From Saccharopolyspora elongata (GTDB lineage Bacteria > Actinomycetota > Actinomycetes > Mycobacteriales > Pseudonocardiaceae), in the NCBI RefSeq assembly GCF_004348985.1, contig NZ_SMKW01000037.1, positions 28,702 through 92,701 of the forward strand: 64,000 nt of DNA. The letters are read 5' to 3'. Made by a program: the position numbers and the translations under genes. The notes beneath the pieces were generated by a model, which worked only from the letters and a program-made list of their open reading frames with translations, was not told where the DNA came from and did not search any database. Shown here piece by piece: positions 44,370 to 52,592 of this stretch. Position 1 is the stretch's first letter. Each line of letters begins with the position of its first letter.

Positions 44370-45576
44370 CCACTCCACCCTTCGCCACCGAGCCGGGGTC
44401 ACCGGCCAGGAACTCCGTCAACGCGTCGGCACCTCGCGCCGCCGCATCGGTGCTGCGCAGTTCTTCCCGCCAGCTCGCCAAGTTGTCCCGCACCGCTCGA
44501 TCCGCCGCGAGCTCTTCGACCGCCGCGCGCAGCTCCGCCGCGGTCACCGCTTCCGGGTCCACCGCGCGTCCCAGGCCCAGCTCGGCGGCGCGCCTGCCGT
44601 TGAAGGCCTGTTCGGGCGTTTGGGGGAGCGACACCAGCGGGACGCCGTGCAGCAGGGATTCCATTGTGGACCCCATGCCGGTGTGCGAGACGAACGCCGA
44701 TGCGTGCCGCAGCACCGCCAGCTGCGGGACCTGTTGGTGCACCTCGAAGTTCGCCGGTACTGGATCCGGCGGGTCGGCGCGGCCGGTTGCCATGACCACG
44801 TGCCAGGGCGTGTCGGCGAACGCTTCGACGCACAGCCGCAGCAGGTCCGGTCGGTCGTTGAACACCGTTCCCAGGGAGATGAGCAGGATCGGCGCGTCCG
44901 CGGTCGGCGGTGACCAGTCGTCCGGGCGGGCTCGTCCGGGCACGGCCGGGCCGAGGAAGCGGAACTCCGGGCCGAACGTCTCGCCCGCGATCTGGAACTT
45001 GCGCGGCAGGAAGACCAGGTTCAGCCCGGCTCGGGCCGCGGTCGGCAGCAGTGCCTGCAGCGGCAGGCCCCGCCGGTGCGCGAATCCGGCGAGCTTCTGG
45101 CCGCTCGCGAACAGCCTCGGATCGGTGTGGTCGAGGTCGGCCGGCCACATCTGCTGCTGCAGCGAGAAGTGCTCGTTGCCGACCATGTTCGGCGCCAGGC
45201 CCACGCCCGGCACCCCGAGCTCGGCGGCCAGGGCACGGCCGGGCAGCCCCATGACGTCGAAGCACACGCAGTCCGGGCGGTCGGCCCGGAACGGGCTCGC
45301 CAGCTCGTCGTAGGTCGTGATCAGCTCTTCGATGCCCGCGTCCATCATCTTGATCATGTTCTCCACGGTGTAGCCGCGACCCGCCAACCCGGCCAGCTCG
45401 ACGTGCCACGGCATCTCCACCGGCGTCGCGCCCGCCCGCCGGACCGCCGCGGCCTGATCGCCGCCGGTCGCGTAGCTGATCCGGTGACCGCGGGTCACCA
45501 GTTCCTCCACCAGCGGCAGCGTCGGGTTCACATGACCGTGCGCGGCGAGCGAGACGAACGCGAAGTGCTTGCCCAT
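44362..45576 (-). CDS. Macrolide-type UDP-glycosyltransferase (MGT/YjiC family)
   Basis: 404 residues of GT1 type, related in pattern to OleD/MGT enzymes that glycosylate macrolides and other aglycones. N-terminal acceptor domain begins FAFVSLAAHGHVNPTLPLVEEL; the donor site carries VSHTGMGSTMESLLHGVPLVSLPQTPEQ. No sugar-biosynthesis genes are nearby, so a common UDP-sugar is likely the donor. ATG 45576 has GGGGAGGATC just before it; ATG 45588 is possible. In the RiPP cluster it may decorate the product or inactivate it for self-protection. Confidence 0.87.
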   Translation of the reverse strand: MGKHFAFVSLAAHGHVNPTLPLVEELVTRGHRISYATGGDQAAAVRRAGATPVEMPWHVELAGLAGRGYTVENMIKMMDAGIEELITTYDELASPFRADRPDCVCFDVMGLPGRALAAELGVPGVGLAPNMVGNEHFSLQQQMWPADLDHTDPRLFASGQKLAGFAHRRGLPLQALLPTAARAGLNLVFLPRKFQIAGETFGPEFRFLGPAVPGRARPDDWSPPTADAPILLISLGTVFNDRPDLLRLCVEAFADTPWHVVMATGRADPPDPVPANFEVHQQVPQLAVLRHASAFVSHTGMGSTMESLLHGVPLVSLPQTPEQAFNGRRAAELGLGRAVDPEAVTAAELRAAVEELAADRAVRDNLASWREELRSTDAAARGADALTEFLAGDPGSVAKGGVDV

Positions 45577-45769
45577 GATCCTCCCCATCGCCCGCGCTCG
45601 TAGCGCGGCGAACTCCCCGCAGTGGCCGGAAAGTCGGCGGACCGCGCCGGATCCGGGGCGGTCGACGCCGCGGAGCCTACCCGAACTTCCGCGCGGCTGC
45701 GGCGAATCTTGGACAGCATCGGAAGATTCTTGGTTGAATGCGGGCCGAGCCGCGACTCAGGGGAGTGCG

Positions 45770-46870
45770 ATGAACGAGAACCTGTCTGCGCCACCGGAAT
45801 CCGGAACCTGGCACGGCGTCCAGATCTACTATGCGGCGGAGAAGGACGACCTCGTCCTGGAGTGCCTGCGGCCGCTGTTCGCCCGGATGCCGGCGGAGGC
45901 CGAGCGGATGTTCTTCGTCCGCCACTGGCTCCGCGGTCCGCACCTGCGGCTGTGCTTCCGCGCGCCCGAGCCGGTGTTCCGGGAGGTGATCCGGCCCGAG
46001 GTGGAGAGCGCGGCGAACCGGTACCTCGCCGAGCACCCCTCCACCGCGCGGGTCGACGAACGGGAACTGCTGGCCACCCATCGCGAAGTCGCCCGCCAGG
46101 AGCGGGAATCGGGCCCGCTGGCGCCGTTCCACCCGGACAACTCGATCCAGCACGCGCCGCACGACCGGCGCATCCACGTGCTGGGCAGCGAGGCGGCCGC
46201 CACGCTGCTCGAAGCCTTCTACCACGAGACGAACGAGCTGGTCTTCGAGATGCTCGACCAGGTGCGCGCCGGGCGCAGCCGGGTCGGCCTCGCCGCCGAC
46301 CTCATGATCGCCACCGCGCACGCGATGTGGCCGGGCATCGACCGCGGCTTCATCTCCTACCGGTCGCACGCCGAGGGCTTCATCGTGCGCGCCCCCGATC
46401 CCGTCGCGCGGCGCGAGTTCTGCGTCCAGCAGTACCGGTCGCAGGCCGCTGTGCTGCGGGAACGGTTGGTCGGCGTGCTCGACTGCGTGGAGCGCGGCGG
46501 CACCGACGTGCCGTTCGTCGCCGAGTGGGTCCGGCTGCTGGGCCGGTTCCGCTCGACCGCCGAGCCGTTGATCGGCTCCGGCGAGTTGTCGTTCGCGGGC
46601 GCGGTCGCGCCGGACGCGGTGCAGAGCTGGGATCCGGGCATGCTGGAGCACAGCACTTTCCACCGATTGCTGCAGGGCGATGGCGGCCGGATGGCCGATC
46701 TGCAGCGGGATCCGGGGTTCCTCGGGTTCCGGTTCGCGCTCAACTACCTCTACCTGCACCTCAACCGGATCGGCGTGCTGCCGGTGGAGCGGTTCCTGCT
46801 CTGCCACCTCATCGCCGACGCCGTGGAGGAGCACTACGGCATCTCGGCCAACGACTTCGTCGCCTCCTGA
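45770..46870 (+). CDS. SpaB_C/thiopep_ocin protein, probable pyridine synthase (TclM/TbtD-like)
   Basis: 366 residues of the thiopeptide-type bacteriocin biosynthesis family: opening WHGVQIYYAAEKDDLVLE, MFFVRHWLRGPHLRLCFRAP, and the C-terminal FALNYLYLHLNRIGVLPVERFLLCHLIAD. In thiopeptide pathways a stand-alone member catalyses the aza-[4+2] cycloaddition that joins two dehydroalanines to form the pyridine and expels the leader. It is the second such protein in the cluster (the other, at 56798, overlaps the dehydratase gene and is the likely elimination domain), so pyridine synthase is the best guess. ATG with AGGGGAG. Confidence 0.8.
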   Translation: MNENLSAPPESGTWHGVQIYYAAEKDDLVLECLRPLFARMPAEAERMFFVRHWLRGPHLRLCFRAPEPVFREVIRPEVESAANRYLAEHPSTARVDERELLATHREVARQERESGPLAPFHPDNSIQHAPHDRRIHVLGSEAAATLLEAFYHETNELVFEMLDQVRAGRSRVGLAADLMIATAHAMWPGIDRGFISYRSHAEGFIVRAPDPVARREFCVQQYRSQAAVLRERLVGVLDCVERGGTDVPFVAEWVRLLGRFRSTAEPLIGSGELSFAGAVAPDAVQSWDPGMLEHSTFHRLLQGDGGRMADLQRDPGFLGFRFALNYLYLHLNRIGVLPVERFLLCHLIADAVEEHYGISANDFVAS

Positions 46871-46920
46871 TCGATCCAATGTGGACAAGGATGCCCGGGG
46901 CGAGTGGCTAGGCTGGCGCC

Positions 46921-47832
46921 GTGGAGAACGCTAGCGTTGTGTCGGTTCAGGTTTCGCGCCCCGACCTGGTCGGGGTGCTGTGCAGGCCGAAGTCGCCGGG
47001 GCCGCATCCGGCCGTGCTCGTGGTCGGCGGCTCGTCCGGGGCGGTGCCCGAGCTCGCTGCCCGCCTGCTCGCCGAGCAGGGCTTCGTCGCGCTCGCGGTG
47101 GCGTACTTCGGCGCGGAGGGGCTCCCGCGCGATCTCGTCGAGATCCCGATGGAGTACTTCACCGGTGTGCTCCGCTTGCTCGCCGGCCGCCCCGAGGTCG
47201 ACGCCGACCGGATCGCCGTGCTCGGCCGCTCGCGCGGCGGCGAACTCGCGTTGTTGCTGGCAGCGGCCCATCCGGAGCTGGTGCGGGCGGTGGTCGCCCA
47301 CGTGCCCAGCAGCGTGGCGTGGCAGGCCGTGCCGTCGGATCCCCGGGCCATGATGGCCGGTCCGCGGTCGTCGTGGAGCCGGGGCGGCGAGCCTGTCCCG
47401 TTCGTGCCCATGCTGCCGCCGAGCGCCGCCGAAATGGCCGAGTTCCAGGGGTTCTTGAGCGGTCGTCCGGTGTCGTTCCGGTCGTCCTTCGAGCGCGCCA
47501 TGGGGCAGGACGAGGCCGTCGCGGCCGCGAGCATCGAGGTGGAGCGGATCAACGGGCCGGTGCTCGTGCTCAGCGGTGGCCAGGACGCGCTGTGGCCGTC
47601 TGAGCTGTTCGGCGGGCGGATCATCGCTCGGCTCGACGCGCGCGGGCACGCGTTCCCGCACCGGCACGTGTGCTATCCGGACGCCGGTCACCTGCTCGGT
47701 GCTCCCGGGACGGCGGCGCGGCCGCGAGGCGCCGGCTTCAACCGGCTGCTGATGGGCGGCGACCCGGTGGCGGATGAGGCGGCGAGTCGCGACAGCTGGC
47801 CGCACGTGCTCGAGTTCCTGTCCATCCCCTAG
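46921..47832 (+). CDS. Alpha/beta hydrolase, acyl-CoA thioester hydrolase (BAAT C)-like
   Basis: 303 residues: VLVVGGSSGAVPELAARLLA oxyanion region, nucleophile elbow LGRSRGGELALLLA (Ser where BAAT enzymes often have Cys), VLVLSGGQDALWPSE with the Asp, and the His in YPDAGHLL. GTG 46921, 50 bp after the pyridine synthase-like gene and likely co-transcribed. It may hydrolyse an ester or amide of the RiPP or remove the leader; substrate is unknown. Confidence 0.78.
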   Translation: MENASVVSVQVSRPDLVGVLCRPKSPGPHPAVLVVGGSSGAVPELAARLLAEQGFVALAVAYFGAEGLPRDLVEIPMEYFTGVLRLLAGRPEVDADRIAVLGRSRGGELALLLAAAHPELVRAVVAHVPSSVAWQAVPSDPRAMMAGPRSSWSRGGEPVPFVPMLPPSAAEMAEFQGFLSGRPVSFRSSFERAMGQDEAVAAASIEVERINGPVLVLSGGQDALWPSELFGGRIIARLDARGHAFPHRHVCYPDAGHLLGAPGTAARPRGAGFNRLLMGGDPVADEAASRDSWPHVLEFLSIP

Positions 47833-48174
47833 CTACGCCTGTGCCCCGAAAATCGTTGCCTGTTCTCAGAATTCTCTCAGGAAGCCTCCGTGTCAGGTGT
47901 GGCGCGGAAGTTTAGCCGAGCGCCGGTTCGCCTTCCTTGCTCTATTTGGCGTAACCTCCCGTTAACATCTGCTGGGCGAAGGTTCTAGCGATTCTCTAGT
48001 TATTCGATCCCTACCTGGGATTGTCGGTCCGGGACGGGCTCGCGGGCCCGTTGTGCTGGACTTTTTCGTGGCATGCCAACGGATCTCGTGCTAGAACTGG
48101 GCACGTCGGCGCCGGGATCCCGGGAATTGCGTTGACAAATCAACTATTCCGTCGACCCGAATGTGGGGTATGGC
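47833..48174 (+). promoter_or_regulatory. Upstream control region of the RiPP precursor gene (342 bp)
   Basis: No gene is visible. It is more AT-rich in patches than its surroundings (GTAACCTCCCGTTAACATC, TTCTCTAGTTATTCG). TTGACA at 48132-48137, 37 bp before the precursor start, could be a -35 element, but the -10 is unclear. A start region of GTGGGG precedes the precursor ATG. SARP binding repeats are expected here but I could not assign any. Confidence 0.35.
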
Positions 48175-48348
48175 ATGGAAGATCTGAAGTTGGACCTGGA
48201 AAGCCTGCAGGTGGAAAGCCTCGCCTTCGGCGCTGACGCGGACCACGACCTCCAGTCCCTGGGCATGGGCCACGGGATGACCGAGGTCGGCGCTTCCGCC
48301 GGTTGCTGCTGCTGCACCTGCAGCTGCTGCTGCTGCCCGTGTGGCTGA
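48175..48348 (+). CDS. Thiopeptide-type RiPP precursor peptide (57 aa)
   Basis: Acidic leader of 40 residues (MEDLKLDLESLQVESLAFGA then DADHDLQSLGMGHGMTEVGA) followed by the core SAGCCCCTCSCCCCPCG. The VGA|S junction resembles the MGA|S of thiocillin. Ser1 and Ser10 of the core have the same spacing as in 26-membered-ring thiopeptides (thiocillin, thiostrepton, nosiheptide), so a 26-atom ring is expected. It holds ten cysteines, in runs of four, one, four and one, and lacks the Cys2 usual in that class. ATG 48175 with GTGGGG upstream; GTG 48163 would add four residues. It stands alone, 140 bp before the maturation operon. Confidence 0.9.
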   Translation: MEDLKLDLESLQVESLAFGADADHDLQSLGMGHGMTEVGASAGCCCCTCSCCCCPCG

Positions 48349-48488
48349 TTGGCGCCACCTGCGGAGAGCCGGGAGCTAGCGCCCTGCGCTGATCCCGACT
48401 GGCGAGTTCGCTCGTCTTCCGCATAGGCGGGCGCGGGGTTTCGTCGAGCTGCATGCCCGGCGGGCCCCGTGCTCGTCGTGCGTCCGCC

Positions 48489-50579
48489 ATGATCCCGTTT
48501 TCTGCTGCCCTGGATGGACAAGTGAAGCCGAAGCTCAAGAACGACACGCTGTACCTCCCCTCCGCGGAGGGGATCTACTTCGTGAGCAACCACGGAACGT
48601 TGACGCTGGACGGCAAGCACATCTACCAGTGGGTGGACAAGCTCGCCCCGTTCCTCACCGGCGCGCACACGCTCGACGAGATCACCGCGAGCCTGTCCGA
48701 GGACCGCAAGCGCATGGTTGTCGGGTTGATCGGCGGGCTGGTGCAGAAGGGCTTCATCAAGGACGTCGGCGACGACCGTCCGCACGGGCTCGATGACGGC
48801 GTGCTCGCCGCGTACGAGTCCGAGATCGCGTTCATCGACTACTACCGGGACTCGGCGGCGCACCGCTTCCAGCGGTTCCGGGAGAGCAAGGTGCTGCTGG
48901 TCGGCGCCGGTCAGACCGCGGTCGCGCTCGCGCAGGCCTGCCTGCACGCCGGGCTGCTCGAAGTGCACGTCGCGATCACCGACGAGGCCGCCACCGACCG
49001 GTCGCGCCTCGACACCTACCTGGAACACGCCCGCGAGCGCGACTCGGCGCAGTCGATCGTCGAGCACCGCGCCGCCGTCGACGGTTCGGTCGAGGAGTGC
49101 AAGGCCGCGCTGGGATCGTTCGACGCCGTCATCCACGTTTCCGACAAGCCGATGCTCGACCGCGCGCGGAGGCTGAACCGGGCCTGCGCCGAGCTCGGCA
49201 CGCTGTTCATCCAGGCCATTGTGGACGGTGATGAGGCGTGGGTCGGGCCGCTGGTGGCGCCGGGCGACGAAGCGTGCTGGGAATGCGCGCGGCTGCGGGT
49301 GCTGGGCAGGCGCGAAGGCGCCGAGGCCGAGTTCGCCGACCGGCCCGACGCGACGCCCAGCGAGTTCCTGGCCGGGCCGACCGCCGCGATCGTGGCCAAC
49401 CAGCTGTCGTTCGAGGTGTTCAAGCACCGCACCGAGGCCGGTCCGGTGGAGACGGCGGGCGCGCTGGTGCGGCTGGACCTGGAGACCCTGCAGAGCTCGA
49501 ACCACCCGGTCACCCGGCACCCGCTGTGCACCGCGCACGGGGCTCCGGAGCCGCGCGATGAAGCGGAATTCCTGGCCGCAGTGCGCGATCTCGCAGCCGG
49601 GCCGGAGATCACCGGCGAGGAGTTCTCGGCCGCCGCGGCCGCCTGCTTCGAGCCGTCGACCGGCCTGCTGGCCAGCCTGGACGAGGGCGACTTCGGGCAG
49701 CTGCCGCTGAAGGTGTCGCGCGCCGAGTACGCGAACGTGCTGCTGCTGCCGGACTTCGAACGGGAGAGCGCGGCGGCCGTCGAGGTGGCCACCGACTTCA
49801 CCGAAGCCCGCGAGCGCGCCGCGCGCCGCGCCTGCGAGCTCTACGCGGCAAGCGCGGTCGACCGGCGCCGGTTGAGCGGATCGGACGAGCCGCGCACCTG
49901 GGGCCTGGACCTGATCAGCGGCGCGGCCCGTTCGCTGCCCGCCGCCGACGTCTTCCCCGCGCTGCGCGGGGTGCTGGCGCACGCGGCGGACTTGCCCGGC
50001 CTCGCCTCCGGCTCCACCTGGGCCGAGGCAGTCGGCCGCGGCCTCCTGGCGCTGGCCGACCGGATCACCGTCGCGGAAGTCGCCGAGTCGGTGCGCCCGG
50101 CCGTCGACCCCGCCGCCGCTCCGCGCACCGAGCGCGCGGAGCGCTACTGGAAGATGCTCGACATCGTCGGCGTCGAGGTCGCGATCCACGACATCACCGG
50201 CTCGCTCGGCGTGCCGACCTTCGTGGCCTGCGTCGGCCCGGAAACCGTCGGCTGCGCTTCGGGATTCGACATCGGGCAGGCGCTCGAAGAGGTGCTGGAG
50301 CAGGCGCTGCGGCACCACCAGGCGCAGGCCGGCGAGTGGCCGCGCTACGCGGCCGCCCCAACCGCGCACCTGCCCGAGCTGCCGCCGGAGCTGCGCGGCC
50401 CGCAGGCGGCCATCGTCGCCGCAGCGCAGCCGGACGGCTGGCCCGAGGTCCAGGAGCTCCTGCTGAGCCGCCTGGGCGCCGCCGGGCACCGGCCCGTCGC
50501 GGTGCCGCTGGACCACGACCCGGCGCTGAACCGGGTGCTGCCCTACATCGTCAACGTCGTGCTCGGAGAAGAGAACTAG
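48489..50579 (+). CDS. E1-like (ThiF-type) cyclodehydratase partner, heterocycloanthracin-type
   Basis: 696 residues. Begins VKPKLKNDTLYLPSAEGIYF and GTLTLDGKHIYQWVDKLAPFLTG, a leader-binding winged helix of the ocin-ThiF-like kind, then an E1-like Rossmann region (VLLVGAGQTAVALAQACLHAG) and a C-terminal part related to the YcaO-type fold (residues 430-696, with VATDFTEARERAARRACELYA). It resembles the putative thiazole-containing bacteriocin maturation protein family (TIGR03693). It should bind the precursor leader and deliver it to the YcaO protein. Start ATG 48489 is not well supported by a ribosome site; GTG (VKPKLK) is an alternative. Confidence 0.82.
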   Translation: MIPFSAALDGQVKPKLKNDTLYLPSAEGIYFVSNHGTLTLDGKHIYQWVDKLAPFLTGAHTLDEITASLSEDRKRMVVGLIGGLVQKGFIKDVGDDRPHGLDDGVLAAYESEIAFIDYYRDSAAHRFQRFRESKVLLVGAGQTAVALAQACLHAGLLEVHVAITDEAATDRSRLDTYLEHARERDSAQSIVEHRAAVDGSVEECKAALGSFDAVIHVSDKPMLDRARRLNRACAELGTLFIQAIVDGDEAWVGPLVAPGDEACWECARLRVLGRREGAEAEFADRPDATPSEFLAGPTAAIVANQLSFEVFKHRTEAGPVETAGALVRLDLETLQSSNHPVTRHPLCTAHGAPEPRDEAEFLAAVRDLAAGPEITGEEFSAAAAACFEPSTGLLASLDEGDFGQLPLKVSRAEYANVLLLPDFERESAAAVEVATDFTEARERAARRACELYAASAVDRRRLSGSDEPRTWGLDLISGAARSLPAADVFPALRGVLAHAADLPGLASGSTWAEAVGRGLLALADRITVAEVAESVRPAVDPAAAPRTERAERYWKMLDIVGVEVAIHDITGSLGVPTFVACVGPETVGCASGFDIGQALEEVLEQALRHHQAQAGEWPRYAAAPTAHLPELPPELRGPQAAIVAAAQPDGWPEVQELLLSRLGAAGHRPVAVPLDHDPALNRVLPYIVNVVLGEEN

Positions 50580-52573
50580 TGGCCGAAGACGTGCACAAGG
50601 CAACCGGCGCGACCATCCGGGTCGGCATCGCGGGCGAGGGCGCGCTCCACGCGGCGACGTGGCGCGAGGTGTCCCAGCGGTACGCGGTGGTGGACGCCGA
50701 GAACGAATCCGAAGTGGACATCGTGCTGCTCGTCGAGGACGGCTGGGACCGGCAGCGGCACCGGCGGTGGAGCGACCGGTCGCGTGCCAGCGGGATTCCG
50801 CTGCTGCCGGCCTACGTCACGCCCGGTGCGGCGCTCATCGGCCCTTTTGTGTCCACTCTGGACGAAGGCTGCCTGGAGTGCGTGGAGCAGCGCCGCCTGC
50901 GCGCCCGCAACGACGGCACCGACTACGCCAAGGTCCTGGAAGCGCACCCCGAGAGGATGGCGTCGATCGGCGGCCAGTGGCTGACCGGGTTCGCCGTGGA
51001 CCTGCTCAGCGCGTTGATCGTGCGGGAGGTCGACCGGTTCGCCGCCGACCCGGCGACGCCGAGCACCCGCGGCAGCCTCTTCCGCCTCTCCCTGGACGAC
51101 CTGCGCACCAGCACGCACCGCTGGCTGCCCGATCCGCTGTGCGACCGGTGCGGCCGGCTGCCGCTGGACACCCGGGAGGGCGCGGAGATCGAGCTGCAGC
51201 ACCGGCCGAAGGCCTCCGTCGACGGCTACCGGGTCCGTTCCCTGGCGGGCGAGCAGGACCGGCTGCGCGATGTCTACGTCGACTCGGAGGCCGGGCTGCT
51301 GCGCGCCGTCTACAAGGAAGGGCGCAGCGTCTTCCCGAGTTCGAGCGCGCCGATGGGGCTGCGGGCCACCACCCGCACCGAGGTCGGCTACGGGCACCAG
51401 CTCGACTTCTCCGCCAGCCAGCTGACCGCCATCGCCGAGGGCATCGAGCGCTACGGCGGCATCGAGCCGGGCGGCAAGCGGACGGCGGTCCGCGCGAGCT
51501 ACCGCGAGCTGGGGCCGGACGCGCTGGACCCCACCACGCTGGGCCTGCACACCGACGAGCTCTACAGCCGGCCGGGCTTCCCGTACCCGCGCTACCACCA
51601 CGACCTGACCTTCAACTGGGTGTGGGGCTACTCCTTCGCCCGGCAGCGGCCGATCCTGGTGCCGGAGAACTACGCCTACTACGGCACCGTCTACCGCAAC
51701 ACCCGGGACCACCCGTTCGTCTACGAGATCTCCAACGGCTGCGCGCTGGGCGGCTGCCTGGAGGAGGCGATCCTGCACGGCATCCTGGAGGTCGCCGAGC
51801 GGGACGCGTTCCTGATGACCTGGTACGCGCAGCTGTCGGTGCCGAGGATCGATCCGCGATCCGCGCCGAACCCCGAGGTGCCGCTGATCATCGAGCACAT
51901 CGAGAGCTTCTCCGGCTACTCGATCGAGGTCTTCAACATCACCATGGAGCAGGGCGTGCCGTGCTTCTGGGTGCTGGCGGTGGACCGCCGGGGCATGCGC
52001 GACATGCCCAAGGTGCTGTGCGCCTCCGGCTCGAACCTGAACCCGGAGAAGGCGCTGATCAGCGCGTTGATGGAGCTGGGGCCGCTGGTGAGCAGGCCGC
52101 CGGAGTTCCACCGGCAGAACCGGCCGCGGGTGGAGGAGATGCTGGCCGATCCCTACGCGGTGGTGTCGATGGAGGACCACGCCGCGCTCAACGGCGCGCC
52201 GGAGGTCTTCGACCGGTTCGACTTCCTGCTGAACGGTTCGCCGGTCCGGCAGACCTTCGCCGAGGCGTTCAAGGACTACTACCAGAAGCCGAAGAACGCG
52301 GACCTGCGCGACGACCTGTCGGAAACGCTGCAGCAGTACGTGCGCACCGGGCTGGACGTCGTCGTGGTCGACCAGACCACGCCGGAGCACCGGGCGGGCG
52401 ACTTCGCCTGCGTCAAGGTGATCATCCCCGGCTGCCTGCCGATGACCTTCGGTCACATGCGGCGCCGCGACCGGGGTTTCGAGCGCCTGCACCGGATTCC
52501 GCACGAGCTCGGCTACCGGGACCGGCCGCTGACCGACGCCGACATCAACCCGCACCCGCATCCCTTCCCGTGA
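50579..52573 (+). CDS. TOMM cyclodehydratase: E1-like/leader-binding domain fused to YcaO
   Basis: 664 residues. N-terminal E1-like domain (about 1-210) with zinc-type cysteines (CLECVEQRR near residue 98 and CDRCGRL near 192), then YcaO (about 240-664) with ATP-site blocks ASQLTAIAEGIERYGGIE, NGCALGGCLEEAILHGILEVAERDAF and SALMELGPLV. It ends in NPHPHPFP, the proline-rich C-terminus typical of YcaO cyclodehydratases. It uses ATP to convert Cys (and possibly Ser/Thr) to azolines. GTG 50579 overlaps the previous stop (TAGTG), so translation is coupled. Confidence 0.92.
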   Translation: MAEDVHKATGATIRVGIAGEGALHAATWREVSQRYAVVDAENESEVDIVLLVEDGWDRQRHRRWSDRSRASGIPLLPAYVTPGAALIGPFVSTLDEGCLECVEQRRLRARNDGTDYAKVLEAHPERMASIGGQWLTGFAVDLLSALIVREVDRFAADPATPSTRGSLFRLSLDDLRTSTHRWLPDPLCDRCGRLPLDTREGAEIELQHRPKASVDGYRVRSLAGEQDRLRDVYVDSEAGLLRAVYKEGRSVFPSSSAPMGLRATTRTEVGYGHQLDFSASQLTAIAEGIERYGGIEPGGKRTAVRASYRELGPDALDPTTLGLHTDELYSRPGFPYPRYHHDLTFNWVWGYSFARQRPILVPENYAYYGTVYRNTRDHPFVYEISNGCALGGCLEEAILHGILEVAERDAFLMTWYAQLSVPRIDPRSAPNPEVPLIIEHIESFSGYSIEVFNITMEQGVPCFWVLAVDRRGMRDMPKVLCASGSNLNPEKALISALMELGPLVSRPPEFHRQNRPRVEEMLADPYAVVSMEDHAALNGAPEVFDRFDFLLNGSPVRQTFAEAFKDYYQKPKNADLRDDLSETLQQYVRTGLDVVVVDQTTPEHRAGDFACVKVIIPGCLPMTFGHMRRRDRGFERLHRIPHELGYRDRPLTDADINPHPHPFP

Positions 52574-52592
52574 CGCGGGCGCTGGAGGTTCA

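Noticed and set aside
48175..48348. Alternative reading of the Cys-rich peptide as a metallothionein
   Set aside because: Cysteine content alone fits, but the acidic leader, VGA-Ser junction and directly following YcaO/LanB genes point to a RiPP precursor.
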